Of a DNA stretch of 11,430 nt, positions 1-6,518 are shown one piece after another. The notes under the pieces were generated by a model, which saw only the letters and a list, made by a program, of their open reading frames with translations, did no database searches and was not told the DNA's origin. Where the stretch lies: NCBI GenBank assembly GCA_009774155.1, contig VSNE01000059.1:1-11430 (forward strand), in the 5' to 3' direction. A program made the position numbers and the translations under genes. Position 1 is the first letter of the stretch, and every line of letters begins with the position of its first letter. This DNA is from Lachnospiraceae bacterium (GTDB taxonomy: Bacteria > Bacillota > Clostridia > Lachnospirales > Lachnospiraceae).

Positions 1-1
1 G

Positions 2-214
2 ATGGTAGCAGAACAGTTGAACGCAGATGCGGCAGATATTACAGAGGAGACTTCCTTCAAGGAAGATCTTGGAGCGGATTCACTGGATTTATTTGAGCTG
101 GTAATGGCTCTGGAGGAGGAGTACGGGATTGAGATTCCTTCTGAGGAGCTGGAAAAGATTACTACGGTAGGCGCTGTTATAGATTATCTGAAATCCAACG
201 GCGTAGAAGAGTAA
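2..214 (+). CDS. acpP: Acyl carrier protein, 5' end cut by window edge
   Basis: This is the acyl carrier protein of type II fatty-acid synthesis, the small acidic cytoplasmic carrier that holds growing acyl chains as thioesters for the Fab enzymes encoded next to it. The visible 70 residues contain the phosphopantetheine attachment motif GADSLDL, with the modified serine at visible residue 27, followed by the acidic helix ELVMALEEEYGIEIPSEE that Fab enzymes dock on. Family members are usually about 75 residues. The first visible Met aligns with a position inside helix I, so the real start probably lies roughly 5-10 codons before the window and this ATG is internal. fabK begins 16 bases downstream on the same strand, as expected for a fab operon. 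The identification is firm; only the start is missing. Confidence 0.95.
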   Translation: MVAEQLNADAADITEETSFKEDLGADSLDLFELVMALEEEYGIEIPSEELEKITTVGAVIDYLKSNGVEE

Positions 215-230
215 GAAAGCGGGTTCGGAT

Positions 231-1157
231 ATGAAAACAAGAGTTACTGAATTGCTGGGAATAGAAAAGCCGATTATTCAGGGCGGCATGGCCTGGGTGG
301 CAGAGTCCCACCTGGCTGCCGCGGTATCAGAAGCAGGAGGCTTCGGAATGATCGGCGCGGCGAATGCGCCGGCGGATGTGGTAAGAAATTATATCCGGGA
401 GGCAAGGAGCCTGACCGATAAGCCGTTTGGCGTAAATATTATGCTGCTCAGTCCCTTTGCGGATGAGATTGCAAAGCTGGTTGTAGAAGAGGGCGTTACA
501 GCAGTAACAACCGGAGCCGGGAATCCGGAGAAATATATGGAGCAGTGGAAAGCGGCAGGCATCAGGGTAATCCCGGTGATTGCTTCCGTAGCCCTTGCAA
601 AACGTATGGAGCGCTGCGGAGCAGATGCGGTTGTGGCAGAAGGCACCGAGTCCGGCGGACATATCGGGCAGGCGACTACGATGACGCTGGTTCCGCAGAC
701 CGTGGATGCGGTATCGATCCCGGTGATTGCTGCAGGCGGCATTGCAGACGGGAGAGGCTTCGCAGCGGCTATGATGCTGGGCGCCGAGGCCGTCCAGATG
801 GGAACCCGTTTCTGTGTGTCTGACGAGTGCACGATTCATGAGAATTATAAAAACCGTATTCTGAAGGCAAAGGATATTGATTCTGAAGTTACCGGAAGAA
901 GCCATGGGCATCCGGTGCGGGGGCTCCGCAATAAGATGACCCGTGAATATTTGAAGCTGGAGGAGGCAGGGGCATCCTTTGAGGAGCTTGAGAAGCTGAC
1001 GCTGGGAGGACTCAGGAAGGCAGTCGTGGAAGGCGATACAGATAACGGCTCTGTTCTTGCCGGACAGATTGCGGGCATGGTGACAAAACGTCAGAGCTGC
1101 CGGGAAATTGTGGATGAGATTATGGATCAGGCGGAAAATTTATTGAAATTAAAATAA
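231..1157 (+). CDS. fabK: Enoyl-ACP reductase II (FMN-dependent)
   Basis: FabK catalyses the last reduction in each elongation cycle, converting trans-2-enoyl-ACP to acyl-ACP with NAD(P)H and FMN. It replaces FabI in many Firmicutes. The 308-residue protein has the TIM-barrel layout of the nitronate monooxygenase/FabK family. The N-terminal IIQGGMAWVA lies near residues 15-24. The ESGGHIG segment holds His144, matching the conserved active-site His of characterised FabK proteins. The phosphate-binding stretches IPVIAAGGIADGRG and GAEAVQMGTRF follow. Length is typical. The ATG at 231 follows the acpP stop by 16 bases with only a modest purine-rich site (GAAAGCGGG), which suggests partial dependence on coupling to acpP. 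Neighbours acpP and fabD match the usual Firmicute order. A nitronate monooxygenase is the only alternative family, and the operon argues strongly for FabK. Confidence 0.95.
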   Translation: MKTRVTELLGIEKPIIQGGMAWVAESHLAAAVSEAGGFGMIGAANAPADVVRNYIREARSLTDKPFGVNIMLLSPFADEIAKLVVEEGVTAVTTGAGNPEKYMEQWKAAGIRVIPVIASVALAKRMERCGADAVVAEGTESGGHIGQATTMTLVPQTVDAVSIPVIAAGGIADGRGFAAAMMLGAEAVQMGTRFCVSDECTIHENYKNRILKAKDIDSEVTGRSHGHPVRGLRNKMTREYLKLEEAGASFEELEKLTLGGLRKAVVEGDTDNGSVLAGQIAGMVTKRQSCREIVDEIMDQAENLLKLK

Positions 1158-1167
1158 GATAAACAGA

Positions 1168-1205
1168 ACAGGCTGCTGTGCGACTCGGTGCGGCAGCCTT
1201 GTTTA
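1168..1205 (+). terminator. GC-rich hairpin in the fabK-fabD gap, possible attenuator
   Basis: Arms 1170-1178 (AGGCTGCTG) and 1191-1199 (CGGCAGCCT) pair over nine positions with one G-U. Flanking AAC/GTT can add pairs around a bulged T. Downstream comes TTGTTT rather than a clean T run, so this resembles a weak or partial intrinsic terminator. It sits 11 bases after the fabK stop. Because fabD to fabZ continue on the same strand, it could lower expression of the distal genes relative to acpP-fabK, or act as an mRNA processing or stability element. Function is inferred; only the inverted repeat is directly seen. Confidence 0.45.
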
Positions 1206-1215
1206 AAAGCAAAAG

Positions 1216-1230
1216 TTTTGAATTTCAAAA
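1216..1230. promoter_or_regulatory. Palindrome resembling a FabT-type operator
   Basis: The 15-base sequence TTTTGAATTTCAAAA is a perfect 7+1+7 palindrome. Its core TTTGA-N3-TCAAA matches my recollection of the binding site of FabT, the MarR-family repressor of fatty-acid genes in streptococci and related Firmicutes. It lies just before the fabD ribosome binding site (GAGGGGGA, 1236-1243) and after the hairpin at 1168-1205. No convincing sigma-A promoter overlaps it, so it may control a divergent promoter or act as a roadblock to transcription. The palindrome is certain; the identity of the binding protein is inferred, and no fabT gene is inside the window. Confidence 0.6.
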
Positions 1231-1250
1231 TTTGTGAGGGGGATAAGGAT

Positions 1251-2186
1251 ATGAGAAAAACCGCGTTTATATTTCCGGGCCAGGGGGCGCAGTATGCCGG
1301 CATGGGTCAGGATTTTTACAAATCTTTTTCCGTATGCAGGCAAGTATTTGACATTGCGTCAGAGGCATCCGGCCTGGATATTGCGAAGCTTTGTTTTGAA
1401 GAAAATGAGCAGTTGAATCAGACAGAATACACACAGATCTGTATGCTTGCCGTGGAAGCGGCCATTTTAAAGGCAGTGGAGCAGCAGGGCGTTGCTTCCG
1501 ATGTGAACGCAGGCTTAAGTCTTGGGGAGTACGGCGCTTTAGCGGCCTCCGGGGCAATGGAGCTGGACGATGCGTTCAGAGTAGTGCGCAGAAGAGGAAT
1601 TCTGATGCAGGAAGCAGTTCCTTCGGGCGGCGCGATGGCCGCTGTTCTTGCGCTGGACGCCGCGGTCATTGAGGAAGTTTGTCAGGGAATTAACGGCATT
1701 GTATCCATCGCCAACTATAACTGTCCGGGACAGATTGTGATCACCGGAGAAGAGGAAGCAGTGGAAGCCGCGTGCAGGGAGCTGAAGGCAGCAGGTGCAA
1801 AGCGGACTGTGAGACTGAAGGTAAGCGGGCCGTTCCATTCCCCGATGCTTGCAGGAGCGGGCGAGAAGCTGGGCGAGGTCCTTGCAGGGGTGAAGCTGAA
1901 GGAATTCGCTACTCCCTATATTACAAATGTGACTGCCGATTATGTGACATCCACAGAGGAGATAAAGGCTTTGCTGTGCAGGCAGGTAGCCTCCGGCGTC
2001 CGCTGGCAGCAGTCTATGGAGCGGATGCTTGCAGACGGCGTGGATACCTTTATTGAAATAGGGCCGGGTAAGACGCTGTCAGGGTTTATGCGGAAGATCA
2101 ACCGGGATGTGAAGATGATGAACATTGAAAATGTGGCTGATTTTGAGAAGGTTACAGCAGCAATGAAAGGAGAAGGCGCATGTTAG
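1251..2186 (+). CDS. fabD: Malonyl-CoA:ACP transacylase
   Basis: FabD moves the malonyl group from malonyl-CoA to ACP, supplying the extender unit for FabF. The start at 1251 gives 311 residues, the normal family length. It is preferred because the protein then opens with RKTAFIFPGQGAQYAGMG, the family's usual N-terminus, and because GAGGGGGA lies 7 bases upstream. An in-frame ATG at 1188 would add 21 unrelated residues encoded by hairpin and operator DNA. The nucleophile elbow GLSLGEY carries Ser90, VVRRRG contains the malonyl-binding Arg (about 115), and GPFHSPM holds the catalytic His197. The C-terminal IEIGPGKTLSGF is also typical. The last 7 bases overlap fabG. Regulation by the palindrome just upstream is plausible. 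Confidence 0.95.
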   Translation: MRKTAFIFPGQGAQYAGMGQDFYKSFSVCRQVFDIASEASGLDIAKLCFEENEQLNQTEYTQICMLAVEAAILKAVEQQGVASDVNAGLSLGEYGALAASGAMELDDAFRVVRRRGILMQEAVPSGGAMAAVLALDAAVIEEVCQGINGIVSIANYNCPGQIVITGEEEAVEAACRELKAAGAKRTVRLKVSGPFHSPMLAGAGEKLGEVLAGVKLKEFATPYITNVTADYVTSTEEIKALLCRQVASGVRWQQSMERMLADGVDTFIEIGPGKTLSGFMRKINRDVKMMNIENVADFEKVTAAMKGEGAC

Positions 2187-2920
2187 AAGGTAAGGTTGCT
2201 CTGGTTACGGGAGCGGCGAAGGGAATCGGAAAAGCTATTGCTCTGGCGCTGGCAGCGGACGGTGCGGCTGTGATTGTAAATTATAACGGCTCCAAAGACA
2301 GAGCCGAACAGACAGTGGAGGAAATAAAAGCTCTTGGTGCGGATGCAATGGCTTATCAGTGCAATGTGGCAGACACGAAGGCCGTCGATGACATGATAAA
2401 AGAGATTATCAGGATCTACGGCCGCCTGGATATTCTGGTCAACAATGCAGGCATTACAAGGGATAATCTGATCATGAAGATGACGGAAGAGGATTTTGAC
2501 GCGGTTATCAATGCGAATCTGAAGGGATGCTTCAACACCATTAAGGCAGTCAGCCGCCAGATGCTGAAACAGCGTTCCGGAAGAATCATCAATATTACTT
2601 CTGTGTCCGGCATTCTGGGAAATGCGGGACAGGCAAACTATGCCGCATCCAAAGCGGGTATTATTGGTCTGACCAAGACAATGGCAAGAGAGCTGGCGAG
2701 CCGTGGAATTACAGTCAACGCAGTCGCTCCGGGCTTTGTAGATACAGATATGACCCAGACGCTTTCTGACAGTATAAAAGCAGCAGCGACGGCGCAGATT
2801 CCGCTGGGACATTTCGGAAGGCCGGAGGATATCGCGTCCATGGCAGCGTATCTGGCATCTGAGAAAGCATCCTATATAACCGGACAGATTATCAGTGTAG
2901 ACGGAGGTATGGCAATCTGA
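2180..2920 (+). CDS. fabG: 3-oxoacyl-ACP reductase
   Basis: FabG reduces 3-oxoacyl-ACP to (R)-3-hydroxyacyl-ACP with NADPH, the first reduction of the cycle. The 246-residue protein is a classical short-chain dehydrogenase. It has the Rossmann motif TGAAKGIG (residues 10-17), NNAG at 88-91, and the catalytic set Ser141, Tyr154 and Lys158 in SVSGILGNAGQANYAASKAG. GRIINITS and APGFVDTDMT are typical FabG segments. A strong AAAGGAG site lies within the end of fabD, and the ATG overlaps the fabD stop by 7 bases, implying translational coupling. The TGA overlaps the fabF ATG as TGATG. Many SDR enzymes look similar, but this operon position makes FabG the secure call. Confidence 0.96.
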   Translation: MLEGKVALVTGAAKGIGKAIALALAADGAAVIVNYNGSKDRAEQTVEEIKALGADAMAYQCNVADTKAVDDMIKEIIRIYGRLDILVNNAGITRDNLIMKMTEEDFDAVINANLKGCFNTIKAVSRQMLKQRSGRIINITSVSGILGNAGQANYAASKAGIIGLTKTMARELASRGITVNAVAPGFVDTDMTQTLSDSIKAAATAQIPLGHFGRPEDIASMAAYLASEKASYITGQIISVDGGMAI

Positions 2921-4155
2921 TGAGAAGAGTAGTAGTGACGGGAATGGGAGCAATTACTCCCCTTGGACTGAATGTAAAGGACTTTTTTGAAAATGTGAAG
3001 GCGGGAAACCACGGGTTTGGAATCATTTCAAAATTTGATGCGTCTGAATACAAAGCCCATGTGGCCGCCGAAGTAAAAGGCTTCGTGGCAAAAGAGTTTA
3101 TGGACTTTAAGGCAGCCAAAAGAATGGAGCCGTTTTCCCAGTATGCGGTAGCGGCTGCAAAGGAAGCTATGGAACAGGCAGGCCTGGATATGGAGAAAGA
3201 GGACCCGTATCGCGTAGGCTGCTCTATTGGCTCCGGTATCGGAAGTCTGGATGCGGTGGAGAGAGAATATACAAAGCTGGTTCAGAAGGGACCAAACCGC
3301 GTGAATCCTCTGCTTGTTCCGATGATGATTTCCAATATGGCGGCAGGAAATGTATCTATTGCCTACGGCCTGAAGGGCAAGAGCTTAAATGTGGTAACTG
3401 CGTGCGCAACCGGGACCCATTCCATCGGAGAGGCATACAGAAGCATTCAGACAGGGGATGCGGATGTGATGCTGGCAGGCGGTACAGAGAGCTCTATTAC
3501 GCCCATAGGGGTAGCCGGATTCGCGGCCCTGACTGCTCTGTCGGGAAGCCAGGACCCGGATCGCTGTTCCATCCCGTTTGACAAGGAGCGCGACGGATTT
3601 GTCATGGGCGAGGGAGCGGGCGTGGTAGTTCTGGAGGAACTGGAGCATGCAAAGGCAAGAGGAGCGAAGATTCTGGCAGAAGTGGCCGGCTACGGCGCAA
3701 CCAGCGATGCATATCACATTACCTCCCCGGCAGAGGATGGCATGGGTGCGGCTGTTGCCATGAAGCGGGCAGTGGAGGAGTCCGGCGCGGCGATGGAGGA
3801 TATTACATATATCAATGCCCACGGAACAAGTACTCATCACAACGACCTTTTTGAGACCCGCGCCATCAAGCAGGCGTTCGGCGGACATGCAAAGAATATG
3901 AAAATTAATTCCACCAAATCTATGATAGGCCATCTGCTCGGCGCAGCCGGCGCGGTAGAATTTATTACCTGTGTAAAGGAGATGGAAGAGGGCTTTATCC
4001 ATGAGACGAGAGGACTGAAAAACCCGGATGAAGAACTGGATCTGGATTATGTACAGGGTCACGGAATAGAGATGGAGCTTACCTATGCTTTGTCCAACTC
4101 TCTTGGATTCGGCGGACATAATGCAAGTATTCTGATTAAGAAGTACGAGGAATAA
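2920..4155 (+). CDS. fabF: 3-oxoacyl-ACP synthase II
   Basis: FabF condenses malonyl-ACP with acyl-ACP and releases CO2, elongating the chain by two carbons. The 411-residue thiolase-fold protein has the nucleophile Cys162 in VVTACATGTHS, His301 in NAHGTSTHHND, and Lys333 and His338 in KSMIGHLLGAAGA, giving the Cys-His-His triad of elongating KAS enzymes. The C-terminal NSLGFGGHNAS carries the conserved Phe gate. Length fits the family. The start codon shares one base with the fabG stop. The HGTSTHHND motif has His where the E. coli enzyme has Pro; I regard this as lineage variation. KAS I (FabB) is less likely in a Firmicute fab operon. Confidence 0.95.
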   Translation: MRRVVVTGMGAITPLGLNVKDFFENVKAGNHGFGIISKFDASEYKAHVAAEVKGFVAKEFMDFKAAKRMEPFSQYAVAAAKEAMEQAGLDMEKEDPYRVGCSIGSGIGSLDAVEREYTKLVQKGPNRVNPLLVPMMISNMAAGNVSIAYGLKGKSLNVVTACATGTHSIGEAYRSIQTGDADVMLAGGTESSITPIGVAGFAALTALSGSQDPDRCSIPFDKERDGFVMGEGAGVVVLEELEHAKARGAKILAEVAGYGATSDAYHITSPAEDGMGAAVAMKRAVEESGAAMEDITYINAHGTSTHHNDLFETRAIKQAFGGHAKNMKINSTKSMIGHLLGAAGAVEFITCVKEMEEGFIHETRGLKNPDEELDLDYVQGHGIEMELTYALSNSLGFGGHNASILIKKYEE

Positions 4156-4159
4156 AATT

Positions 4160-4585
4160 ATGGTAATGGATATCAAAGAAATTATGGAAATCATTCCCCA
4201 TCGTCAGCCGTTTCTGCTGATTGACCGGATTGAGGAATTAGAGCCCGGAAAACGGGCGGTGGGAAAGAAATGCGTTACTTATAATGAGCCGTTTTTTAAC
4301 GGACATTTTCCCCAGGAGCCGGTTATGCCGGGAGTGCTGATTCTGGAGGCGCTGGCACAGACAGGCGCGGTGGCTATCTTAAGCCGGCCGGAGAACAAAG
4401 GAAAGACCGTTTATTTCGGAGGAATCGACAAGGCGAAATTCAGAAAAAAGGTGGTTCCCGGAGATGTGCTTACCTTGGAACTGGAGATTGTAAAGCAGAA
4501 AGGGCCTGTCGGAGTCGGCACGGCCAAAGCGACTGTGGACGGGAAGCTTGTGGCGGCGGCCGAGATGACCTTTGCCGTCGGATAG
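4160..4585 (+). CDS. fabZ: 3-hydroxyacyl-ACP dehydratase
   Basis: FabZ dehydrates 3-hydroxyacyl-ACP to trans-2-enoyl-ACP, the substrate of FabK, completing the elongation cycle encoded in this operon. The 141-residue hot-dog-fold protein shows the N-terminal EIMEIIPHRQPFLLIDRI, the catalytic NGHFPQEPVMPG (His49) and the LEALAQTG helix with Glu63. The start at 4160 is favoured because GAGGA at 4147-4151 is 8 bases away, versus 14 for the second ATG at 4166. It follows fabF by only 4 bases, with no accB between them. It is the last gene of the operon; the next gene converges from the other strand 23 bases beyond the stop. Confidence 0.95.
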   Translation: MVMDIKEIMEIIPHRQPFLLIDRIEELEPGKRAVGKKCVTYNEPFFNGHFPQEPVMPGVLILEALAQTGAVAILSRPENKGKTVYFGGIDKAKFRKKVVPGDVLTLELEIVKQKGPVGVGTAKATVDGKLVAAAEMTFAVG

Positions 4586-4592
4586 CTTTATG

Positions 4593-4642
4593 GGACCGGA
4601 TGACGGCTCTAAGGCTTCTGGCCTCTCTGCCTCTTCCGGTCC
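4593..4642. other. Nested inverted repeat at convergent gene ends
   Basis: GGACCGGA (4593-4600) and TCCGGTCC (4635-4642) form a perfect 8-base inverted repeat enclosing a smaller AGGC/GCCT hairpin (4612-4615 and 4621-4624). It begins 8 bases after the fabZ stop and covers the last codons of the opposing gene. No T run follows on either strand, so it is not a standard intrinsic terminator. It could protect 3' ends or simply be chance. The repeat itself is directly visible; its role is unknown. Confidence 0.3.
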
Positions 4643-5628
4643 GTGTAAAAAGCGAGAAAAAAGAATGCCGTGTATACTGTTGCAGCCAAAGACAGAGTAA
4701 ACAGGCGACCGGAAAGACTTTCATGCCGCCATACTGCGTCTGCAAGCTCATCGGGCATAATGCATCTGGAGGGACGGCTGGGATTATAACAGATTTCAAT
4801 CTGATCTCCAACGGCCCACTTGTTATTATAGGAATCCCTGACTCTTCCCTCATAATACATTCCGTCCGCCTGATAGGATACATCGGCATAATAAACGGTG
4901 TATTTTTTTTTCGAGCTTTTTACTCTTTTGGATGTAATATTTGTTATAGTTGCCTGAGCCGGTACGCTGCAGGCAAGAGTCGCCCGATCCTGCAGCACTA
5001 GCCCTATAGAAACTAATATGAGGAATAACACTGTCAGCCGTGTGTTGCGGTATGGATGAGGGGCCCGCCCTTTTCGGGAAGCTTTTTGCCCGTTTAGCTC
5101 AGAACCCTCAATTTTTATTTTAGTATCCTTACAGCCTTCTGATCTTTCCGTCTCTATCCTGGAAGGCTGGATGTCTTCCTCCGCCGGCCGGCGGTTTTTT
5201 TTCCGTATTCCCGAAATACAGACAGACAGGCCCAGCAGAAAAGTGACCGAGCCGACAGCAATAAAAATGCCGTAAAACGGAAGAACCGTGCCGGAGTCAT
5301 TATCGATTTGGGTCGGTCTGTCCGGATTGACCAGAATCGTGATCGTCTGCCCCTCCCACATGGAATCACTATAAAACTTCATTTTTACATCTTCATATAA
5401 GGTTCCTTTATATTCATAGGAAACCTGAAGCGTACCGGAACTGCCGTTCCGTCTGTAGCTGTGAGTAATGACTGCCGGAACTTTTTCCCAGTTCTGTTCT
5501 TTGTTATAGGAAGCCGCAGCAGGAATCATTCCGATACAGAAAAATAAAATCCCGAATAATATGAGAAACACTGCTAAAAAAACAAAGCCGTCTTTTGTGC
5601 TGCTGTTTTTGGAAATGAATGGTTTCAT
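4609..5628 (-). CDS. Membrane protein with two DUF3592-like domains
   Basis: This 339-residue protein has no assigned biochemical function. It contains two copies of one unit, a transmembrane helix followed by a beta-rich domain of about 70 residues and another helix. Predicted helices are near 14-36, 116-140, 196-213 and 306-328. The two soluble segments (about 45-110 and 221-292) align as Y-x-x-x-G-x-x-YE, then G-x-x-I, then NPxRP, the DUF3592 pattern. The middle linker (141-195) and C-terminus are rich in Arg and Lys, so by the positive-inside rule the repeated domains face outward. The ATG at 5628 has a clear AAGGAG site and lies 41 bases after the anti-sigma gene, suggesting one operon. 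A nine-A run encodes Lys240-242. Its gene is convergent with fabZ. A role beside the anti-sigma factor is inferred from position only. Confidence 0.8.
   Translation of the reverse strand: MKPFISKNSSTKDGFVFLAVFLILFGILFFCIGMIPAAASYNKEQNWEKVPAVITHSYRRNGSSGTLQVSYEYKGTLYEDVKMKFYSDSMWEGQTITILVNPDRPTQIDNDSGTVLPFYGIFIAVGSVTFLLGLSVCISGIRKKNRRPAEEDIQPSRIETERSEGCKDTKIKIEGSELNGQKASRKGRAPHPYRNTRLTVLFLILVSIGLVLQDRATLACSVPAQATITNITSKRVKSSKKKYTVYYADVSYQADGMYYEGRVRDSYNNKWAVGDQIEICYNPSRPSRCIMPDELADAVWRHESLSGRLFTLSLAATVYTAFFFLAFYTDRKRQRGQKP
5181..5202 (+). terminator. Plus-strand terminator-like element inside the opposing gene
   Basis: On the plus strand the fully self-complementary CCGCCGGCCGGCGG (5181-5194) is followed at once by eight T. 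As RNA it folds as CCGCC/GGCGG with a GGCC loop and a U8 tail, the form of an intrinsic terminator. It lies about 600 bases after fabZ, antisense to the linker region of the DUF3592 gene. No clear terminator is visible nearer to fabZ, so read-through fab mRNA might end here. It may also be a by-product of Arg/Pro/Ala and Lys codons. Confidence 0.4.
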
Positions 5629-5669
5629 ATTAAGCTCCTTTTTTGAGGCTGCTGCAGATATGGTTAAAC

Positions 5670-6518
5670 CTAATGATGATTTTTTCTTCTATGCTTTTGG
5701 GAATGACAGCCCTTTTCAGGGGCGGTTTCATACTCCTGAGGGCTGGGGCTGTCTTCAGAACTCTCTTCAGAACTGTCTTCGGAACTGCCTTCAGGCTCCT
5801 GTAAAGTGTCCTCGCTTTCATGATGGCACGTATGCTCCCGCACCAATTGCCGCAGCTCATGGATGGAATGCTTTCTGCATTCCTTAAAACTGGCGCTGGA
5901 GTCTATCTCCAGCAGATCCTGAATAGCAAGATATTTTGCCGGGCTGAGATGCTCTTTATTTGCGCACGCTTTCACTTCCTCCGTAACGGCAGACACATCA
6001 GCCACTGTATGATAATGATGATTCTGACTGCATGTATCAATGGTTTCCTGTAAGTGATCAAGAATACTGCTTTCTCTGCTGGTTTCCTTTGCCTGGACCG
6101 TAACAGAAAGCAGGCCGTCCCGCTCAAAATATCCGTTTGCAGCCATGGCGGTAAGCAGCTTTTCAACGGCGTCGTTATAATCTGCATAGCAGACATGCAC
6201 CTCATTCAGTATCCTTTCGCCGTCGCCATTGTAAGCGCTGGAACGGATAACTCTTCCAAAGCTGTTTAATGTAAGCTCAATTGACGGATTTACATCAATA
6301 TCAATATAAGCGCTGGGAATGAAGTATATCTTATAGGAAAATCTGCCGCATAGAAGAAATATTGCGAGGGATGCAAAGGCAACGGCAAATTTCCATCCTT
6401 TTCTTTTTCTGGCCTTTTCTCTTTTTCTTATTTCCATGGACAGATAATCGGCGGTTTTTTTCTTTAATTCCTCCTCTGCGTGAACCTTATCAAAAATATT
6501 AAATACCTTTTCATTCAA
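5670..6518 (-). CDS. RsgI-family transmembrane anti-sigma factor
   Basis: The protein probably holds the neighbouring sigma factor inactive at the membrane until a surface signal arrives. A TTG start at 6518 (282 residues) is chosen because a perfect GGAGGTGA site sits 5 bases before it. The in-frame GTG at 6527 overlaps that site and would be too close. Residues 1-39 form a charged cytoplasmic domain and about 42-60 a single membrane helix. The RsgI-type outer domain starts at AYIDIDVNPSIEL (about 70-82). Its Asn77-Pro78 matches the bond reported to self-cleave in RsgI proteins. The outer region is rich in His and Cys (NHHYH, HTCHH, the C-terminal CHSQKH and NHH) and has a Ser/Glu repeat tail. 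It overlaps the sigma gene by 8 bases. Membership of the family is clear; the signal is unknown. Confidence 0.85.
   Translation of the reverse strand: MNEKVFNIFDKVHAEEELKKKTADYLSMEIRKREKARKRKGWKFAVAFASLAIFLLCGRFSYKIYFIPSAYIDIDVNPSIELTLNSFGRVIRSSAYNGDGERILNEVHVCYADYNDAVEKLLTAMAANGYFERDGLLSVTVQAKETSRESSILDHLQETIDTCSQNHHYHTVADVSAVTEEVKACANKEHLSPAKYLAIQDLLEIDSSASFKECRKHSIHELRQLVREHTCHHESEDTLQEPEGSSEDSSEESSEDSPSPQEYETAPEKGCHSQKHRRKNHH
5754..5789 (-). repeat. Three 12-base tandem repeats encoding xSSE
   Basis: On the minus strand the units GGCAGTTCCGAA, GACAGTTCTGAA and GAGAGTTCTGAA are arranged head to tail within the anti-sigma gene, encoding GSSE-DSSE-ESSE. A degenerate fourth copy follows. The repeats form an acidic, probably unstructured segment near the end of the outer domain, and in-frame expansion or loss would leave the reading frame intact. 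Confidence 0.75.

Noticed and set aside
327..911. 194-codon open frame antisense to fabK
   Set aside because: Composition is Cys/His/Arg-rich as in typical shadow frames, and fabK is unambiguous on the other strand.
1188..1250. Longer fabD start at 1188
   Set aside because: The extension covers the hairpin and palindrome, is unlike FabD, and the ribosome site fits 1251.
2183..2953. 256-codon open frame antisense to fabG
   Set aside because: It mirrors a secure gene, has no recognisable domain and no supporting ribosome site; high-GC third positions in fabG explain the lack of stops.
4600..5001. Plus-strand open frame after fabZ
   Set aside because: It lies opposite the DUF3592-like coding sequence, with no ribosome site and no domain.
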